Shown: piece after piece, positions 42,083 through 50,611 of the stretch
How the letters are laid out: each line of letters begins with the position of its first letter
How positions within the stretch are numbered: position 1 is the first letter of the stretch
Assembly (NCBI GenBank): GCA_019429445.1
Contig: JAHYIW010000008.1
Coordinates: 1 to 64,000, forward strand
Origin: Desulfuromonadaceae bacterium
GTDB lineage: Bacteria > Desulfobacterota > Desulfuromonadia > Desulfuromonadales > JAHYIW01
Direction of reading: 5' to 3'
DNA length: 64,000 bases
The notes under the pieces: model-generated
Seen by the model: only the letters and a program-made list of their open reading frames with translations
Told to the model about the DNA's origin: nothing
The model's database searches: none
Translations under genes and position numbers: made by a program

Positions 42083-42859
42083 ATGCCCGCAGAAATCATT
42101 TTCGTCGGCGCCGGTCCCGGCGATCCCGAACTTATCACCGTTAAAGGGCTGAAAGCCCTCCAGTCCGCCGATATCGTCGTTTACGCCGGTTCACTGGTCA
42201 GCACCGCGCATCTGGCTGAACTGAAACCCGGCGCGCAGGCCTACGACAGCGCGCCACTGACCCTCGATGAAGTCCTCGCCATCATGATTCCGGCGGTCAG
42301 GGCAGGGAAGATGGTGGTGCGCCTGCATACCGGTGACCCGGCGATCTACGGCGCGATTCAGGAGCAGCTCGAGGTACTGGAACAGGAAAAGATTCCCTGT
42401 CGGGTGATCCCCGGCGTCACTGCGGCGTTTGCCGCTGCGGCCAGCCTGCGTCAGGAACTGACCCTGCCGGAGGTGTCGCAGACGGTGATCCTTTCGCGCC
42501 GCGAAGGGCGCACCCCGGTGCCGGAGAATGAAAAGCTGGAAAAACTCGCGGCGATCGGCGGCACTCTTTGCCTTTATCTCTCCGTTGGGATGATGGAAAA
42601 AGTCGTTACAGAGCTTCTCGCTGGAGGTGTTTATACTGAGCAGACGCCGGTTGCGGTCGTTAGTAAGGCAAGCTGGGCGGACGAACAAATGGTCGAGGGA
42701 ACACTGGCCGATATTGCGGGAAAAGTGACTGCCGCCGGGATCAAGAAACAGGCCTTGATCATCGTGGGAGAAACATTAAGGGCACGAAAAGGGGGCGTGC
42801 CGGTCAAATCGAAACTGTACGATGCTGGCTTTAGCCACGGCTATCGAGAGAAGAAGTAG
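42083..42859 (+). CDS. cbiF: cobalt-precorrin-4 C11-methyltransferase
   Basis: 258 residues: IIFVGAGPGDPELITVKGLKALQSADIVVYAGSLV, VRLHTGDPAIYGAIQEQ, VIPGVTAAFAAAASLRQELTLPEV, ILSRREGRTPVP. The GSLV and TGDP motifs mark CbiF/CobM. It methylates C-11. ATG 42083 chosen over a start overlapping the cbiL end, since MPAEIIFVGAG is the usual N terminus. Confidence 0.93.
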   Translation: MPAEIIFVGAGPGDPELITVKGLKALQSADIVVYAGSLVSTAHLAELKPGAQAYDSAPLTLDEVLAIMIPAVRAGKMVVRLHTGDPAIYGAIQEQLEVLEQEKIPCRVIPGVTAAFAAAASLRQELTLPEVSQTVILSRREGRTPVPENEKLEKLAAIGGTLCLYLSVGMMEKVVTELLAGGVYTEQTPVAVVSKASWADEQMVEGTLADIAGKVTAAGIKKQALIIVGETLRARKGGVPVKSKLYDAGFSHGYREKK

Positions 42860-42865
42860 ATGATT

Positions 42866-42902
42866 TTCTCCGTGATCTTCGTGCCCTCCGTGGTGAGATT
42901 TC
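42866..42902. repeat. CACGGAG-type half repeat
   Basis: TTTCTCCGTGATCTTCGTGC followed by CCTCCGTGGTGAGATTTC, only the right half of the repeat family, in the cbiF-cbiG gap. Confidence 0.75.
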
Positions 42903-42916
42903 TTTAAAAGGAAAAA

Positions 42917-43966
42917 ATGAAACTCGCGATTGTCGCCATCACCGACGGCGGTGCCATGCTCGCCCGTCGCCTCTCTTCCGGGTTAACTGACGCGGATCTT
43001 TACCTCCCCGAACGTTTCCGGGAGGATGATAGCAGCCGATATTTTGCCGAACCCGTGGCACACCTGCTGCCACGACTGTTCACCGAATATGCCGGGCTGA
43101 TCTGCATCATGGCCACCGGGATCGTAGTGCGGGTGCTGGCGCCGCAGCTGCGCGGCAAGGCGCTCGATCCGGCGGTGGTGGTGTGCGATGAAAAGGGGCA
43201 GTTTGCGATCAGTCTTCTTTCCGGCCATCTGGGGGGCGCCAACGCGCTGGCGGAAGAAATCGCCGGGCTGCTGGACGGACAGGCGGTGATTACCACCGCG
43301 ACCGATGTCAACAACCTTCCCGCCTGGGACGAGATCGCCCGTCTGACCGGGATGGTTGTCGAACCATTGGAACAGATCCGGGAACTCAACGGGAGGTTGC
43401 TGCGCGGGGAGCCGATCGTCCTGGTCGATCCCCGGCGGCGAATCGCTGAGCGCTACCTTGATCTGCCGGGAATTACCTGGTGTGACACCTTTATGGCCGC
43501 CGATGCGTTTCCCGGCGTCGCCAGGGTTGTGGTTACGCACCGGCTGCTGTCGCAAAAAGAACAGGGAAACAATCTGCTGCTGCGTCCGCGTGATCTGATC
43601 GTCGGCATCGGCTGTAATCGCCATACGTCGCGTGTCGAGATCGCGGCGGCGGTCGACGAGGAGTTGCAACGGGCGCGGTTGTCACTGGACAGCGTCGCCG
43701 CCCTCGCCACTATCGACGCCAAAGACGACGAACCCGGGCTTCTCGACTTCGCCCGGCAGTGGCAGTTGCGACTGGAATTTCATTCCGCCGCTGCCCTCAA
43801 TGCGGTTGACGTACCGACGGTTCCCTCTGACTATGTGCTTGCGGCGGTCGGTGCCAAAGGGGTCTGCGAACCGGCGGCGCTGCTGTCCGCCGGAGCGGGG
43901 GGCCGGATCATTCTGCGTAAACGGAAGAATGGCAATGTGACGGTGGCGGTTGCCGAGAAACCCTGA
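42917..43966 (+). CDS. cbiG: cobalt-precorrin-5A hydrolase
   Basis: 349 residues in the three CbiG parts: N-terminal (FTEYAGLICIMATGIVVRVLAPQLRGKALDPAVVVCDEKGQF, LLSGHLGGANALAEEIAGLL), linker, and the C-terminal domain (IVGIGCNRHTSRVEIAAAV, KDDEPGLLDFA). It opens the delta-lactone of cobalt-precorrin-5A and releases acetaldehyde, the ring-contraction step specific to the anaerobic route. AAAAGGAAA precedes ATG 42917. Confidence 0.93.
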   Translation: MKLAIVAITDGGAMLARRLSSGLTDADLYLPERFREDDSSRYFAEPVAHLLPRLFTEYAGLICIMATGIVVRVLAPQLRGKALDPAVVVCDEKGQFAISLLSGHLGGANALAEEIAGLLDGQAVITTATDVNNLPAWDEIARLTGMVVEPLEQIRELNGRLLRGEPIVLVDPRRRIAERYLDLPGITWCDTFMAADAFPGVARVVVTHRLLSQKEQGNNLLLRPRDLIVGIGCNRHTSRVEIAAAVDEELQRARLSLDSVAALATIDAKDDEPGLLDFARQWQLRLEFHSAAALNAVDVPTVPSDYVLAAVGAKGVCEPAALLSAGAGGRIILRKRKNGNVTVAVAEKP

Positions 43967-43972
43967 ATTCGA

Positions 43973-44103
43973 TTTCACCACGAAGAGCACGAAGAGCACG
44001 AAGAGCACGAAGAGCACGAAGAGCACGAAGAAAACCACATAACCATGTATGTTTATCTCCGTGCCCTTCGTGTTCTCCAGTGAACAAAGTGAACGGGTGG
44101 TGA
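43973..44103. repeat. CACGAAGAG tandem repeat with inverted right half
   Basis: CACGAAGAG repeats with a 9-base period about six times (43977-44032), then CTCCGTGCCCTTCGTGTTCTCC and GGTGGTGAG further on. The most regular tandem tract of the family; between cbiG and the cbiH-cobQ gene. Confidence 0.88.
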
Positions 44104-44148
44104 GTGATTTTAGAACCGCGCGTTGAAAAAGAAAGTCTTGCTATAAAT

Positions 44149-46464
44149 ATGAGTGGAAAATTATACGTCGTCGGTCTCGGTCCCGGCGATTTGCAACATA
44201 TGACCCCGGCCTGCAACGCGGCGCTGGAAGAGGCTGCGGTGATCGTCGGCTACCAGACCTACCTTGACCTGATCGCGCCGCTTTTGGTCGGGAAAGAGGT
44301 CATCTCCTCGGGGATGATGAAAGAGGTTGACCGCTGTCGGCAGGCGCTGGAGATTGCCGCGACCGGAAAGATTGTGGCTCTGGTGTCATCGGGGGATGCC
44401 GGGATTTACGGCATGGCGGGGCTGGTTCTCGAACTGGTGAACGAACCGGGCCGTGCGCTCGAAGCGGTCGCGGTTGAAATGATCCCCGGCGTTTCGGCGG
44501 TGCAGGCGGCGGCGTCCCGCTTGGGTGCACCGCTGATGCACGATTTTGCGGTGATCTCCCTCTCCGACCTGCTCACCCCCTGGCCGTTGATCAGACGTCG
44601 ACTCGATGCCGCCGGACGCGCCGATTTTGTCATTGCCCTCTACAATCCGCGCAGCAAATCCCGCGTCACCCAGATCGAAGAGGGGCGCGACATTCTGTTG
44701 CGGCATCGTTCCCCGGATACTCCGGTCGGGATCGTGCGCAATGCCTGTCGGGTTGGCGAGAGTGTCACCCTCAGCACTCTGGCGACCTTCACGGACGAAG
44801 AGATCAACATGTTTTCGCTGGTGATGATCGGTAACAGTGCGACTTTTATCGATACAACCGGGCGGATGATTACCCCGCGCGGCTATGCGGCACGTTATCT
44901 GTGCACCGATAAGGCCTCCGCCCCCCTTCCGACAAAACGGGTGCAGACCCTTTTTGTCGGTGGCACCGGCAGCGATGTCGGCAAGAGTCTGGTGGTGGCG
45001 GGACTCTGCCGCTTACTAAAGCGTCAAGGGAAGTCGGTCGCACCGTTCAAGGCGCAGAACATGGCGCTTAACTCGGCGGTGACCCCGGAAGGGGGAGAGA
45101 TCGGCCGGGCGCAGGCGTTGCAGGCAGCGGCCTGTGGACTCGCGCCGCATACCGACATGAACCCGGTGCTGCTGAAGCCGAATTCGGCGACCGGCTCGCA
45201 GGTCATCGTCCATGGCAAACCGATCGGCAACATGAGTGTCACTGAGTATCATGCCTATAAGGATCAGGCCTTCGTCAAAGTGCGGGAGTCGTTCAAACGG
45301 TTGGCGACGCAGTACGACCTGGTAATCATGGAAGGGGCCGGGAGTATTGCCGAGATCAATCTCAAGGCGACCGACATCACCAATCTGCGCGCGGCGGCAA
45401 TCGCCGACGCGCCGGTACTGCTGGTTGCGGACATCGATCGCGGCGGGGTCTTCGCCGCCATTGTCGGCACGCTGGAACTATTGACGCAGGAAGAGCGAGC
45501 AGCTGTTGCTGGAGTGATCATTAACAAGTTCCGTGGCGATCCCGCCCTGCTTGAATCGGGGCTACGGGAGATTGAAGACCGCACCGGCGTGCCGGTCCTC
45601 GGCGTCATTCCGTGGCTGAAGTTGCGGCTGCCGGAAGAGGATTCTGTTGCGCTGACGCGCAAAGTCATGACAGCTCCGGAGGCGTTGGTGCGGATCGGCG
45701 TGGTGCGGTTGCCGCACCTGTCCAACTACACCGATTTCGATCCCCTTGAGCAATCACCCGGCGTCGGTCTGAGTTATTTTGACGAGCCGCGCGCAATCGC
45801 GGCCCTTGATCTGATTATTCTCCCCGGCAGCAAAAGCACTCTGGCCGATCTGATCTGGTTGCAGGAGACCGGGATGGCAACGGCCATCAGCGCCTATCAC
45901 GCCGCCGGTGGGCGGGTCATCGGGATCTGCGGTGGCTATCAGATGCTCGGTCACAGCATCGCCGATCCCGACGGCGTGGAATCCGCCCTGGACAGCGTGG
46001 CAGGGCTGGGGCTGCTCGACGTGACGACGACCCTCTTTCCCGACAAACAGACCCACCTGGTGCGCGGCGAGTTGTTGCCCGCTGCCCGGCGCGCCGGACT
46101 GACCATGCGCGGCGAGATCACCGGCTATGAAATCCACATGGGGGAAACCCTCCTGACAGCGAGTGTCGCTCCGCTACTGCAACTCAGCGAGCGGTCGCAG
46201 CAGCGCGTGGCCCTCAACGAGGGCGCGATCAGTGCTGACGGGCGGGTCTGGGGGAGTTATCTGCACGGACTGTTCGACAACGCCGAGCTGACCCGTGACC
46301 TGTTAACCCGGATCGCTGCCGACCTAAACGTGATCCTCCCGGCGGGAGACGGTGCCAACGGCACCTCCGTTGATGCCGAGCTTGACCGCTGGGCCGACCA
46401 TCTCGCGACACATCTCGATCTGCAAAAAATCTTTTCCCTGCTCAATGTGGAGCCAGAGAAATGA
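44149..46464 (+). CDS. CbiH-CobQ fusion (C17-methyltransferase / cobyric acid synthase)
   Basis: 771 residues joining two enzymes. Residues ~1-250 are the methylase CbiH (YVVGLGPGDLQHMTPAC, VALVSSGDAGIYGMAGL, YNPRSKSR, ISLSDLLTPW), acting in ring contraction. From ~262 the chain is CobQ/CbiP: FVGGTGSDVGKSLVVAGLCRLL, APFKAQNMALNSAVT, LLKPNSATGSQVIV, MEGAGSIAEINL, then the glutaminase part ICGGYQMLGHSI (Cys ~594) and GSYLHGLF. CobQ amidates side chains b, d, e and g. No stop or frameshift lies between them. ATG 44149 begins the usual CbiH N terminus; a GTG at 44104 is in frame. Confidence 0.93.
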   Translation: MSGKLYVVGLGPGDLQHMTPACNAALEEAAVIVGYQTYLDLIAPLLVGKEVISSGMMKEVDRCRQALEIAATGKIVALVSSGDAGIYGMAGLVLELVNEPGRALEAVAVEMIPGVSAVQAAASRLGAPLMHDFAVISLSDLLTPWPLIRRRLDAAGRADFVIALYNPRSKSRVTQIEEGRDILLRHRSPDTPVGIVRNACRVGESVTLSTLATFTDEEINMFSLVMIGNSATFIDTTGRMITPRGYAARYLCTDKASAPLPTKRVQTLFVGGTGSDVGKSLVVAGLCRLLKRQGKSVAPFKAQNMALNSAVTPEGGEIGRAQALQAAACGLAPHTDMNPVLLKPNSATGSQVIVHGKPIGNMSVTEYHAYKDQAFVKVRESFKRLATQYDLVIMEGAGSIAEINLKATDITNLRAAAIADAPVLLVADIDRGGVFAAIVGTLELLTQEERAAVAGVIINKFRGDPALLESGLREIEDRTGVPVLGVIPWLKLRLPEEDSVALTRKVMTAPEALVRIGVVRLPHLSNYTDFDPLEQSPGVGLSYFDEPRAIAALDLIILPGSKSTLADLIWLQETGMATAISAYHAAGGRVIGICGGYQMLGHSIADPDGVESALDSVAGLGLLDVTTTLFPDKQTHLVRGELLPAARRAGLTMRGEITGYEIHMGETLLTASVAPLLQLSERSQQRVALNEGAISADGRVWGSYLHGLFDNAELTRDLLTRIAADLNVILPAGDGANGTSVDAELDRWADHLATHLDLQKIFSLLNVEPEK

Positions 46465-47393
46465 GTTGGTTGGTCGCCACCGCCTTCGGGCTTGATCTGC
46501 TCTGTGGCGACCCGCGCAAAATGCCACACCCGGTGGTCGGCATCGGCAAATTGATCGCTTTCTTCGACAATAAGCTGAACACCGGTTCGGCTCCCGCTTT
46601 GGGCGGTGTCCAGCTGGTGACCGGAACATTGATCATCACCGGTCTCCTCGCCTGGCTTGGGTTGACCCTCCTTGGCCTGCTCTCAACCCTGCTCGGCTGG
46701 ATAGCAGCGGCGTGGTTGGCGTATACAACGTTGGCATTGCGTGAACTGCATCGCCAGAGTCGCACGGTGGTGGACTGTGTTGAGCACGGTGATCTTGCGG
46801 CAGCGCGTACGGCTCTTTCTCACATCGTCGGGCGTGACACCGCGCAACTGAATGAGGAACAAATCCTCACGGCGTGTATCGAAACCGTGGCGGAAAATGC
46901 CTCGGACGGCGTCATCGCCCCACTCTTCTATCTCTTTCTCGGTGGCCCGGTGCTGGCGCTCCTTTATAAAGCGATCAACACGATGGATTCGATGGTCGGT
47001 TACAAGAACGAAAAATACCGTGAGTTCGGACGCTGTGCGGCGCGGCTCGACGATCTGGCCAACTGGCTTCCCGCGCGATTGACGGGAATGTTGATCGTCG
47101 TGGCGGCAGCGACTGCCGGTCTGAATGGCGGGGCAAGTTTCCGCTGTCTGCTGCGTGATGCCCGCAAACACGCCAGCCCCAATGCCGGGTGGCCCGAAGC
47201 AGCGGCAGCGGGTGCCCTCGGGATTCAACTCGGGGGCGCAGCGAACTATTTCGGCAAGAAGGTTGACAAAGCCACTCTTGGCGACCCGGATCAACCGGTG
47301 ACAGTGGCATCATATCGGGGCATGGTCAAGCTGCTTTACCTGGCCGCGAGCTACGCGTTGGCAGGAGGGATGGTGGTGCAATGGCTGATCTGA
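46461..47393 (+). CDS. cbiB: adenosylcobinamide-phosphate synthase
   Basis: 310 residues, membrane protein: GLDLLCGDPRKMPHPVVGIGKLI, CIETVAENASDGVIAPLFYLFLGG, ALLYKAINTMDSMVGYKNEKYREFGRCAARLDDLANWLPARLTG, PNAGWPEAAAAGALG. It attaches aminopropanol phosphate to adenosylcobyric acid. Overlaps the cobQ part stop (ATGA). Confidence 0.94.
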   Translation: MSWLVATAFGLDLLCGDPRKMPHPVVGIGKLIAFFDNKLNTGSAPALGGVQLVTGTLIITGLLAWLGLTLLGLLSTLLGWIAAAWLAYTTLALRELHRQSRTVVDCVEHGDLAAARTALSHIVGRDTAQLNEEQILTACIETVAENASDGVIAPLFYLFLGGPVLALLYKAINTMDSMVGYKNEKYREFGRCAARLDDLANWLPARLTGMLIVVAAATAGLNGGASFRCLLRDARKHASPNAGWPEAAAAGALGIQLGGAANYFGKKVDKATLGDPDQPVTVASYRGMVKLLYLAASYALAGGMVVQWLI

Positions 47394-48457
47394 CTCTCCC
47401 CTCCCACGGTGGCGAGGCGTTGCGGGTGGCGCGTGAATCGGGCATTCCGCTCGCGGACGTTCTCGATTTCTCCGCCAGTATCAATCCTCTCGGAATGCCG
47501 GCGGGGGTGCGACCAGCGGCGCTGGCCGCGCTCGACGAATGCATTCATTATCCCGAGGCGCACGGGGCCTCGCTGATTGAGGCGCTGGCTGATTTTCACG
47601 CGGTGGCGGCGCAGCGGCTGCTGGTCGGCAACGGCTCGACGGAACTGATCTATCTGCTGTCCCGTGTCCTGCGCCCGCGCCGGGCGGCGCTCGTCACCCC
47701 GGCGTTCAGTGAATATGCCAAAGCCTTGGCGCAGGTCGACTGTCCGGTCGATTCGATCCCGCTCTTGGCTGATGATGATTTCCAGTGCGATCCAGAGCGG
47801 ATCGTGGCGGCGTTGGCGGACGATGTTGACCTTGTGTGGCTGGCGAATCCCGGCAACCCGAGCGGCGCGTTGCTTGATCTTGATACGATCCGACGGCTGT
47901 TGGTGTTGCTGCCGGAGGGCGTCCGGGTGGTGCTCGACGAAGCGTTTATCGACTTTGCCCCGAACGCCTCATTTGTCGCTCAGGCCGCCAAATATCCGCA
48001 ACTGATGATGCTGCGTTCGATGACCAAATTTTACGCCATCCCCGGCTTGCGGGTCGGCTATCTCCTTGCCGCGCCAGAGCTGATCGCGACCCTGCGTGAC
48101 GCCCAGCCCCCCTGGAGTCTGTCGACTCCGGCGCTGGCGGCGGCGAAGGCCTGTTTGCGGGACGCTGATTATCGGCTACGCACGCTGGCGATGATGCCGC
48201 AGTGGCGGGAGGCCCTGGCAAAAGGGCTGACGGCACTGGGCGCGACGGTCTATCCGTCAGCAGCCAACTATCTGCTGGTGCGGCTGCCCACCGCTGCACC
48301 CGCCGCGTCCATCGTTGCCGCCCGCCTGCGCGACCAGGGGATCCTGATCCGCAACTGCGGAAATTTTTACCCCCTCGATGAACGGATGGTGCGCGTGGCG
48401 GTGAAAACGCCGGAGGACAATGGACGACTGGTTAAGGCGTTGCGGAATCAGCTTTGA
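47381..48457 (+). CDS. cobD: threonine-phosphate decarboxylase (CobD, HisC-like fold)
   Basis: 358 residues, class I PLP aminotransferase fold: HGGEALRVARESGIPLADVLDFSASINPLG, LVGNGSTELIYLL, LANPGNPSGALLD, VVLDEAFIDFAP, MLRSMTKFYAIPGLRVGYLLA with the PLP lysine, and RDQGILIRNCGNFYPLDERMVRVAV. The HGG...FSxSINPLG start and the place after cbiB mark CobD, which makes (R)-1-aminopropan-2-ol phosphate. Overlaps cbiB by 13 bases. Confidence 0.92.
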   Translation: MADLTLPSHGGEALRVARESGIPLADVLDFSASINPLGMPAGVRPAALAALDECIHYPEAHGASLIEALADFHAVAAQRLLVGNGSTELIYLLSRVLRPRRAALVTPAFSEYAKALAQVDCPVDSIPLLADDDFQCDPERIVAALADDVDLVWLANPGNPSGALLDLDTIRRLLVLLPEGVRVVLDEAFIDFAPNASFVAQAAKYPQLMMLRSMTKFYAIPGLRVGYLLAAPELIATLRDAQPPWSLSTPALAAAKACLRDADYRLRTLAMMPQWREALAKGLTALGATVYPSAANYLLVRLPTAAPAASIVAARLRDQGILIRNCGNFYPLDERMVRVAVKTPEDNGRLVKALRNQL

Positions 48458-48476
48458 CTGACTGCGGGGGCAGCGA

Positions 48477-48623
48477 TTGGATAAATGGAACATAAAAAAA
48501 TGGCTGCCGGTGCTGCTGGTGATTGTCGGGGGCATCTTCTATCTGGAAGGTGGATCGGTGAAGATGATCGATCCGGAGGTGGACAACACCACAGAGAGCA
48601 CAGAGAACTCAGGGAAAATCTAA
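48477..48623 (+). CDS. possible small membrane protein
   Basis: A 48-residue frame starting with TTG 48477, with GGGGG eight bases upstream: LDKWNIKKWLPVLLVIVGGI and then FYLEGGSVKMID, one membrane helix and an acidic tail. The last third is encoded by a CACAGAG-type repeat. Not recognised. It may be translated as the last cistron of the cobamide unit, or be chance. Confidence 0.4.
   Translation: MDKWNIKKWLPVLLVIVGGIFYLEGGSVKMIDPEVDNTTESTENSGKI
48586..48612. repeat. CACAGAG-type partial repeat
   Basis: ACACCACAGAGAGCACAGAG, the left half of the repeat family, at the end of the cobamide locus. From 48624 to 48873 nothing is recognised. Confidence 0.65.
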
Positions 48624-48873
48624 AAAAATAGGACGCAGATAACTGCGGAAAAGGCGGATTGAGATTTAAAGACAAAAGGGTTTTAAAGGTTAAGGCTTGA
48701 TCCGAAGCTTCCGATTTGATCCGTGTTCCATCCAACGCATTTTGAATGACAGTCAGCCAAATGAACAGACTCACGAAGCTGAAAGATAAGAAAATTCTGA
48801 ATTCTGGGGGCACAATACCGATTAATTCCATACGGCACACAGGGTCACTATCCTCAATAAAAATCTGGCGCCC

Positions 48874-49003
48874 TCACTCCCCCACCAACTTCTCCTCGCC
48901 CCCCGGCGGCAAAAAACTCTCCCCGGTCACGACACTCTTGCCGGTCTGATCCTCCAGCTCCCGCCACGCCTTGTGCGCAATGCCGCCCCCTGCTTGGATC
49001 AAC
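48874..49003 (-). pseudogene. C-terminal fragment of a BRO-type phage antirepressor
   Basis: Read on the minus strand: AGGGIAHKAWRELEDQTGKS then VVTGESFLPPGGEEK and a stop. This is the usual C terminus (GG.IA..A..ELE..TGK.VVT..NFLPP) of BRO-N/antirepressor proteins. The rest of the gene lies at 50612-51016, on the far side of the abiE pair. Confidence 0.75.
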
Positions 49004-49942
49004 TTAGAGCGGTTTGTTATTTTTGGCTTCCTGCCAAGGTCCGCCAGCAAGCCATGACCCTTTGAATTCTTCTCCGTGCGTGCTCTTTTCTATTGGTGGC
49101 ATAACAAAACCGGCAATAAAGGTCGCAACCTCTGCCAATTCCACTTCTACAGTCAGATCAGCCCGATTGAGGAATGCTTTCCATTGCCTGATTTTCTGAA
49201 CGTCAGCAAAGAACTCCGGGGTTAATGCCAGAGGCAGTTCAACCGGCAATGGTGTATTTCTCTGCTCAAAAGTTCTCGCCAGTGCCGTCGCCAGCGTCAT
49301 GCCGTCGAAATCGAACTGACTGCCGAGGACCCACAGATCATGAAAATCCTTCATGCGGCTGTTGGCTATACCCAGGTGAACCATTGCCTGGAATTTTTCA
49401 GCAATGACCGTTTCACGAGGATAGACCCGCAGATGCGGAGCAGGGTGATCAAGTAACGTCGGGTATTCGGCAGAATCTGCTGAGGGTGTTATTACGTCGC
49501 CGAAACCGATATCCACTTGCAGATGAATGCGGGCACCGGCAAGGTCGGCATTGAGTTTGAGCCTCGTGCCGCCGTATTCCATCTGGTCCCTGATGTCTTC
49601 AGCCTGGACACTGGCCGTATCAAAAGTGATCCCGTCCTCGGCCACATCTGTTTGGCAGATTGAACGAAATACCGTAACCAGCGCTTCGATCTCACTATCT
49701 CCATAACCGAGCAGATCAACGTCCCGTGTCGAACGGTAACTGACAACTCCCCACAACGGAAAAAGCATGGCACCTTTCAGAACAAAGCGTTCCCGGTATT
49801 CTGAGCGGCCCAGGCGATAGAGAAACCTTTCCAGCCCGTAACGGGTGAGCAGCAGATTGAAATCGACCCGCTTTGATCTTGCCTGGTCAAGCAATCGCCG
49901 ACGAACCGAAGCTGCGATATTTGCTCCCCGAATTTGAGTCAT
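49004..49942 (-). CDS. abiEii: AbiEii-type nucleotidyltransferase toxin
   Basis: 312 residues of the AbiEii/AbiGii nucleotidyltransferase family: RFVLKGAMLFPLWG, RSTRDVDLLGYGDSEIEA (the G-S/DVDL polymerase-beta motif), a second acidic patch IHLQVDIGFGDV and VIAEKFQAMVHLGIANSRMKDFHDLWVL. In type IV systems the toxin transfers nucleotides to tRNA or other targets and causes abortive infection; AbiEi represses and counteracts it. The start overlaps the abiEi stop by four bases. Confidence 0.92.
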   Translation of the reverse strand: MTQIRGANIAASVRRRLLDQARSKRVDFNLLLTRYGLERFLYRLGRSEYRERFVLKGAMLFPLWGVVSYRSTRDVDLLGYGDSEIEALVTVFRSICQTDVAEDGITFDTASVQAEDIRDQMEYGGTRLKLNADLAGARIHLQVDIGFGDVITPSADSAEYPTLLDHPAPHLRVYPRETVIAEKFQAMVHLGIANSRMKDFHDLWVLGSQFDFDGMTLATALARTFEQRNTPLPVELPLALTPEFFADVQKIRQWKAFLNRADLTVEVELAEVATFIAGFVMPPIEKSTHGEEFKGSWLAGGPWQEAKNNKPL

Positions 49943-50547
49943 ATGGCCATCACCTCTATATACGGCATCATGACATTGCTCACCCGGCAGACCTTGGCGT
50001 AACGCCAGAGGTCATCGATTGTACACCGGCCACTTTTCCGGCTTTCACGAAGTGCTTCCAGGGCAACATCCAGCCCGATTTTATGACGATATTTGAAACA
50101 GTCGGCGACGGTCTTCGCAAGGCAGTAAACTTTTATCTCCACGCCATCAATCCGGTGAGTTTCTACACCCTCACTGAGCGCAGGTCCTGAAAATCTGACA
50201 AATTTTATTGGCAGGGTGGTTTTGGGGAGATGAGCTTTGACGTCAATCGCCATCCAGATCTCGAATGGTGCTTGTGTTGTCAGATCGTGAAAGCGAAGTG
50301 CGGAAAGGAGGCAGACCACACCGTTAGGGATTGCTTTGCAAACCTCGGCCAGGGTCTGATGCTCTGTTACCTGTGCATCTGTCAGCCGATAGATCCCGCG
50401 CCCGACGCGCTGAACCACACCTCGCTTGCACAGACGGCTGATCTCAACCCGAGGGATTTCATGTTGTTCAAGATCGCGGGAGCGGACCACGCTTTGCCTG
50501 CCGAATAGATCAAGGAGTCTTTGCTGTGCCGTGAGATTCATGGTCAC
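49939..50547 (-). CDS. abiEi: AbiEi-type antitoxin / repressor
   Basis: 202 residues: N-terminal winged-helix (QQRLLDLFGRQSVVRSRDLEQHEIPRVEISRLCKRGVVQRVGRGIYRL) and the AbiEi C-terminal domain (NGVVCLLSALRFHDLTTQAPFEIWMAI, IKVYCLAKTVADCFKYRHKIGLDVALEAL). It represses its own promoter and neutralises AbiEii. The pair sits within a broken antirepressor gene, pointing to horizontal arrival. Confidence 0.92.
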   Translation of the reverse strand: MTMNLTAQQRLLDLFGRQSVVRSRDLEQHEIPRVEISRLCKRGVVQRVGRGIYRLTDAQVTEHQTLAEVCKAIPNGVVCLLSALRFHDLTTQAPFEIWMAIDVKAHLPKTTLPIKFVRFSGPALSEGVETHRIDGVEIKVYCLAKTVADCFKYRHKIGLDVALEALRESRKSGRCTIDDLWRYAKVCRVSNVMMPYIEVMAI

Positions 50548-50611
50548 CGTCTCTTGTTACAAAGTGTCGATCTTAAAAAATATATACCTCGTATTTGGAA
50601 CAGGCAAGCAT

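Noticed and set aside
43973-44035. CRISPR-like array
   Set aside because: The unit is 9 bases repeated without spacers; a simple tandem repeat, with no cas genes in the window.
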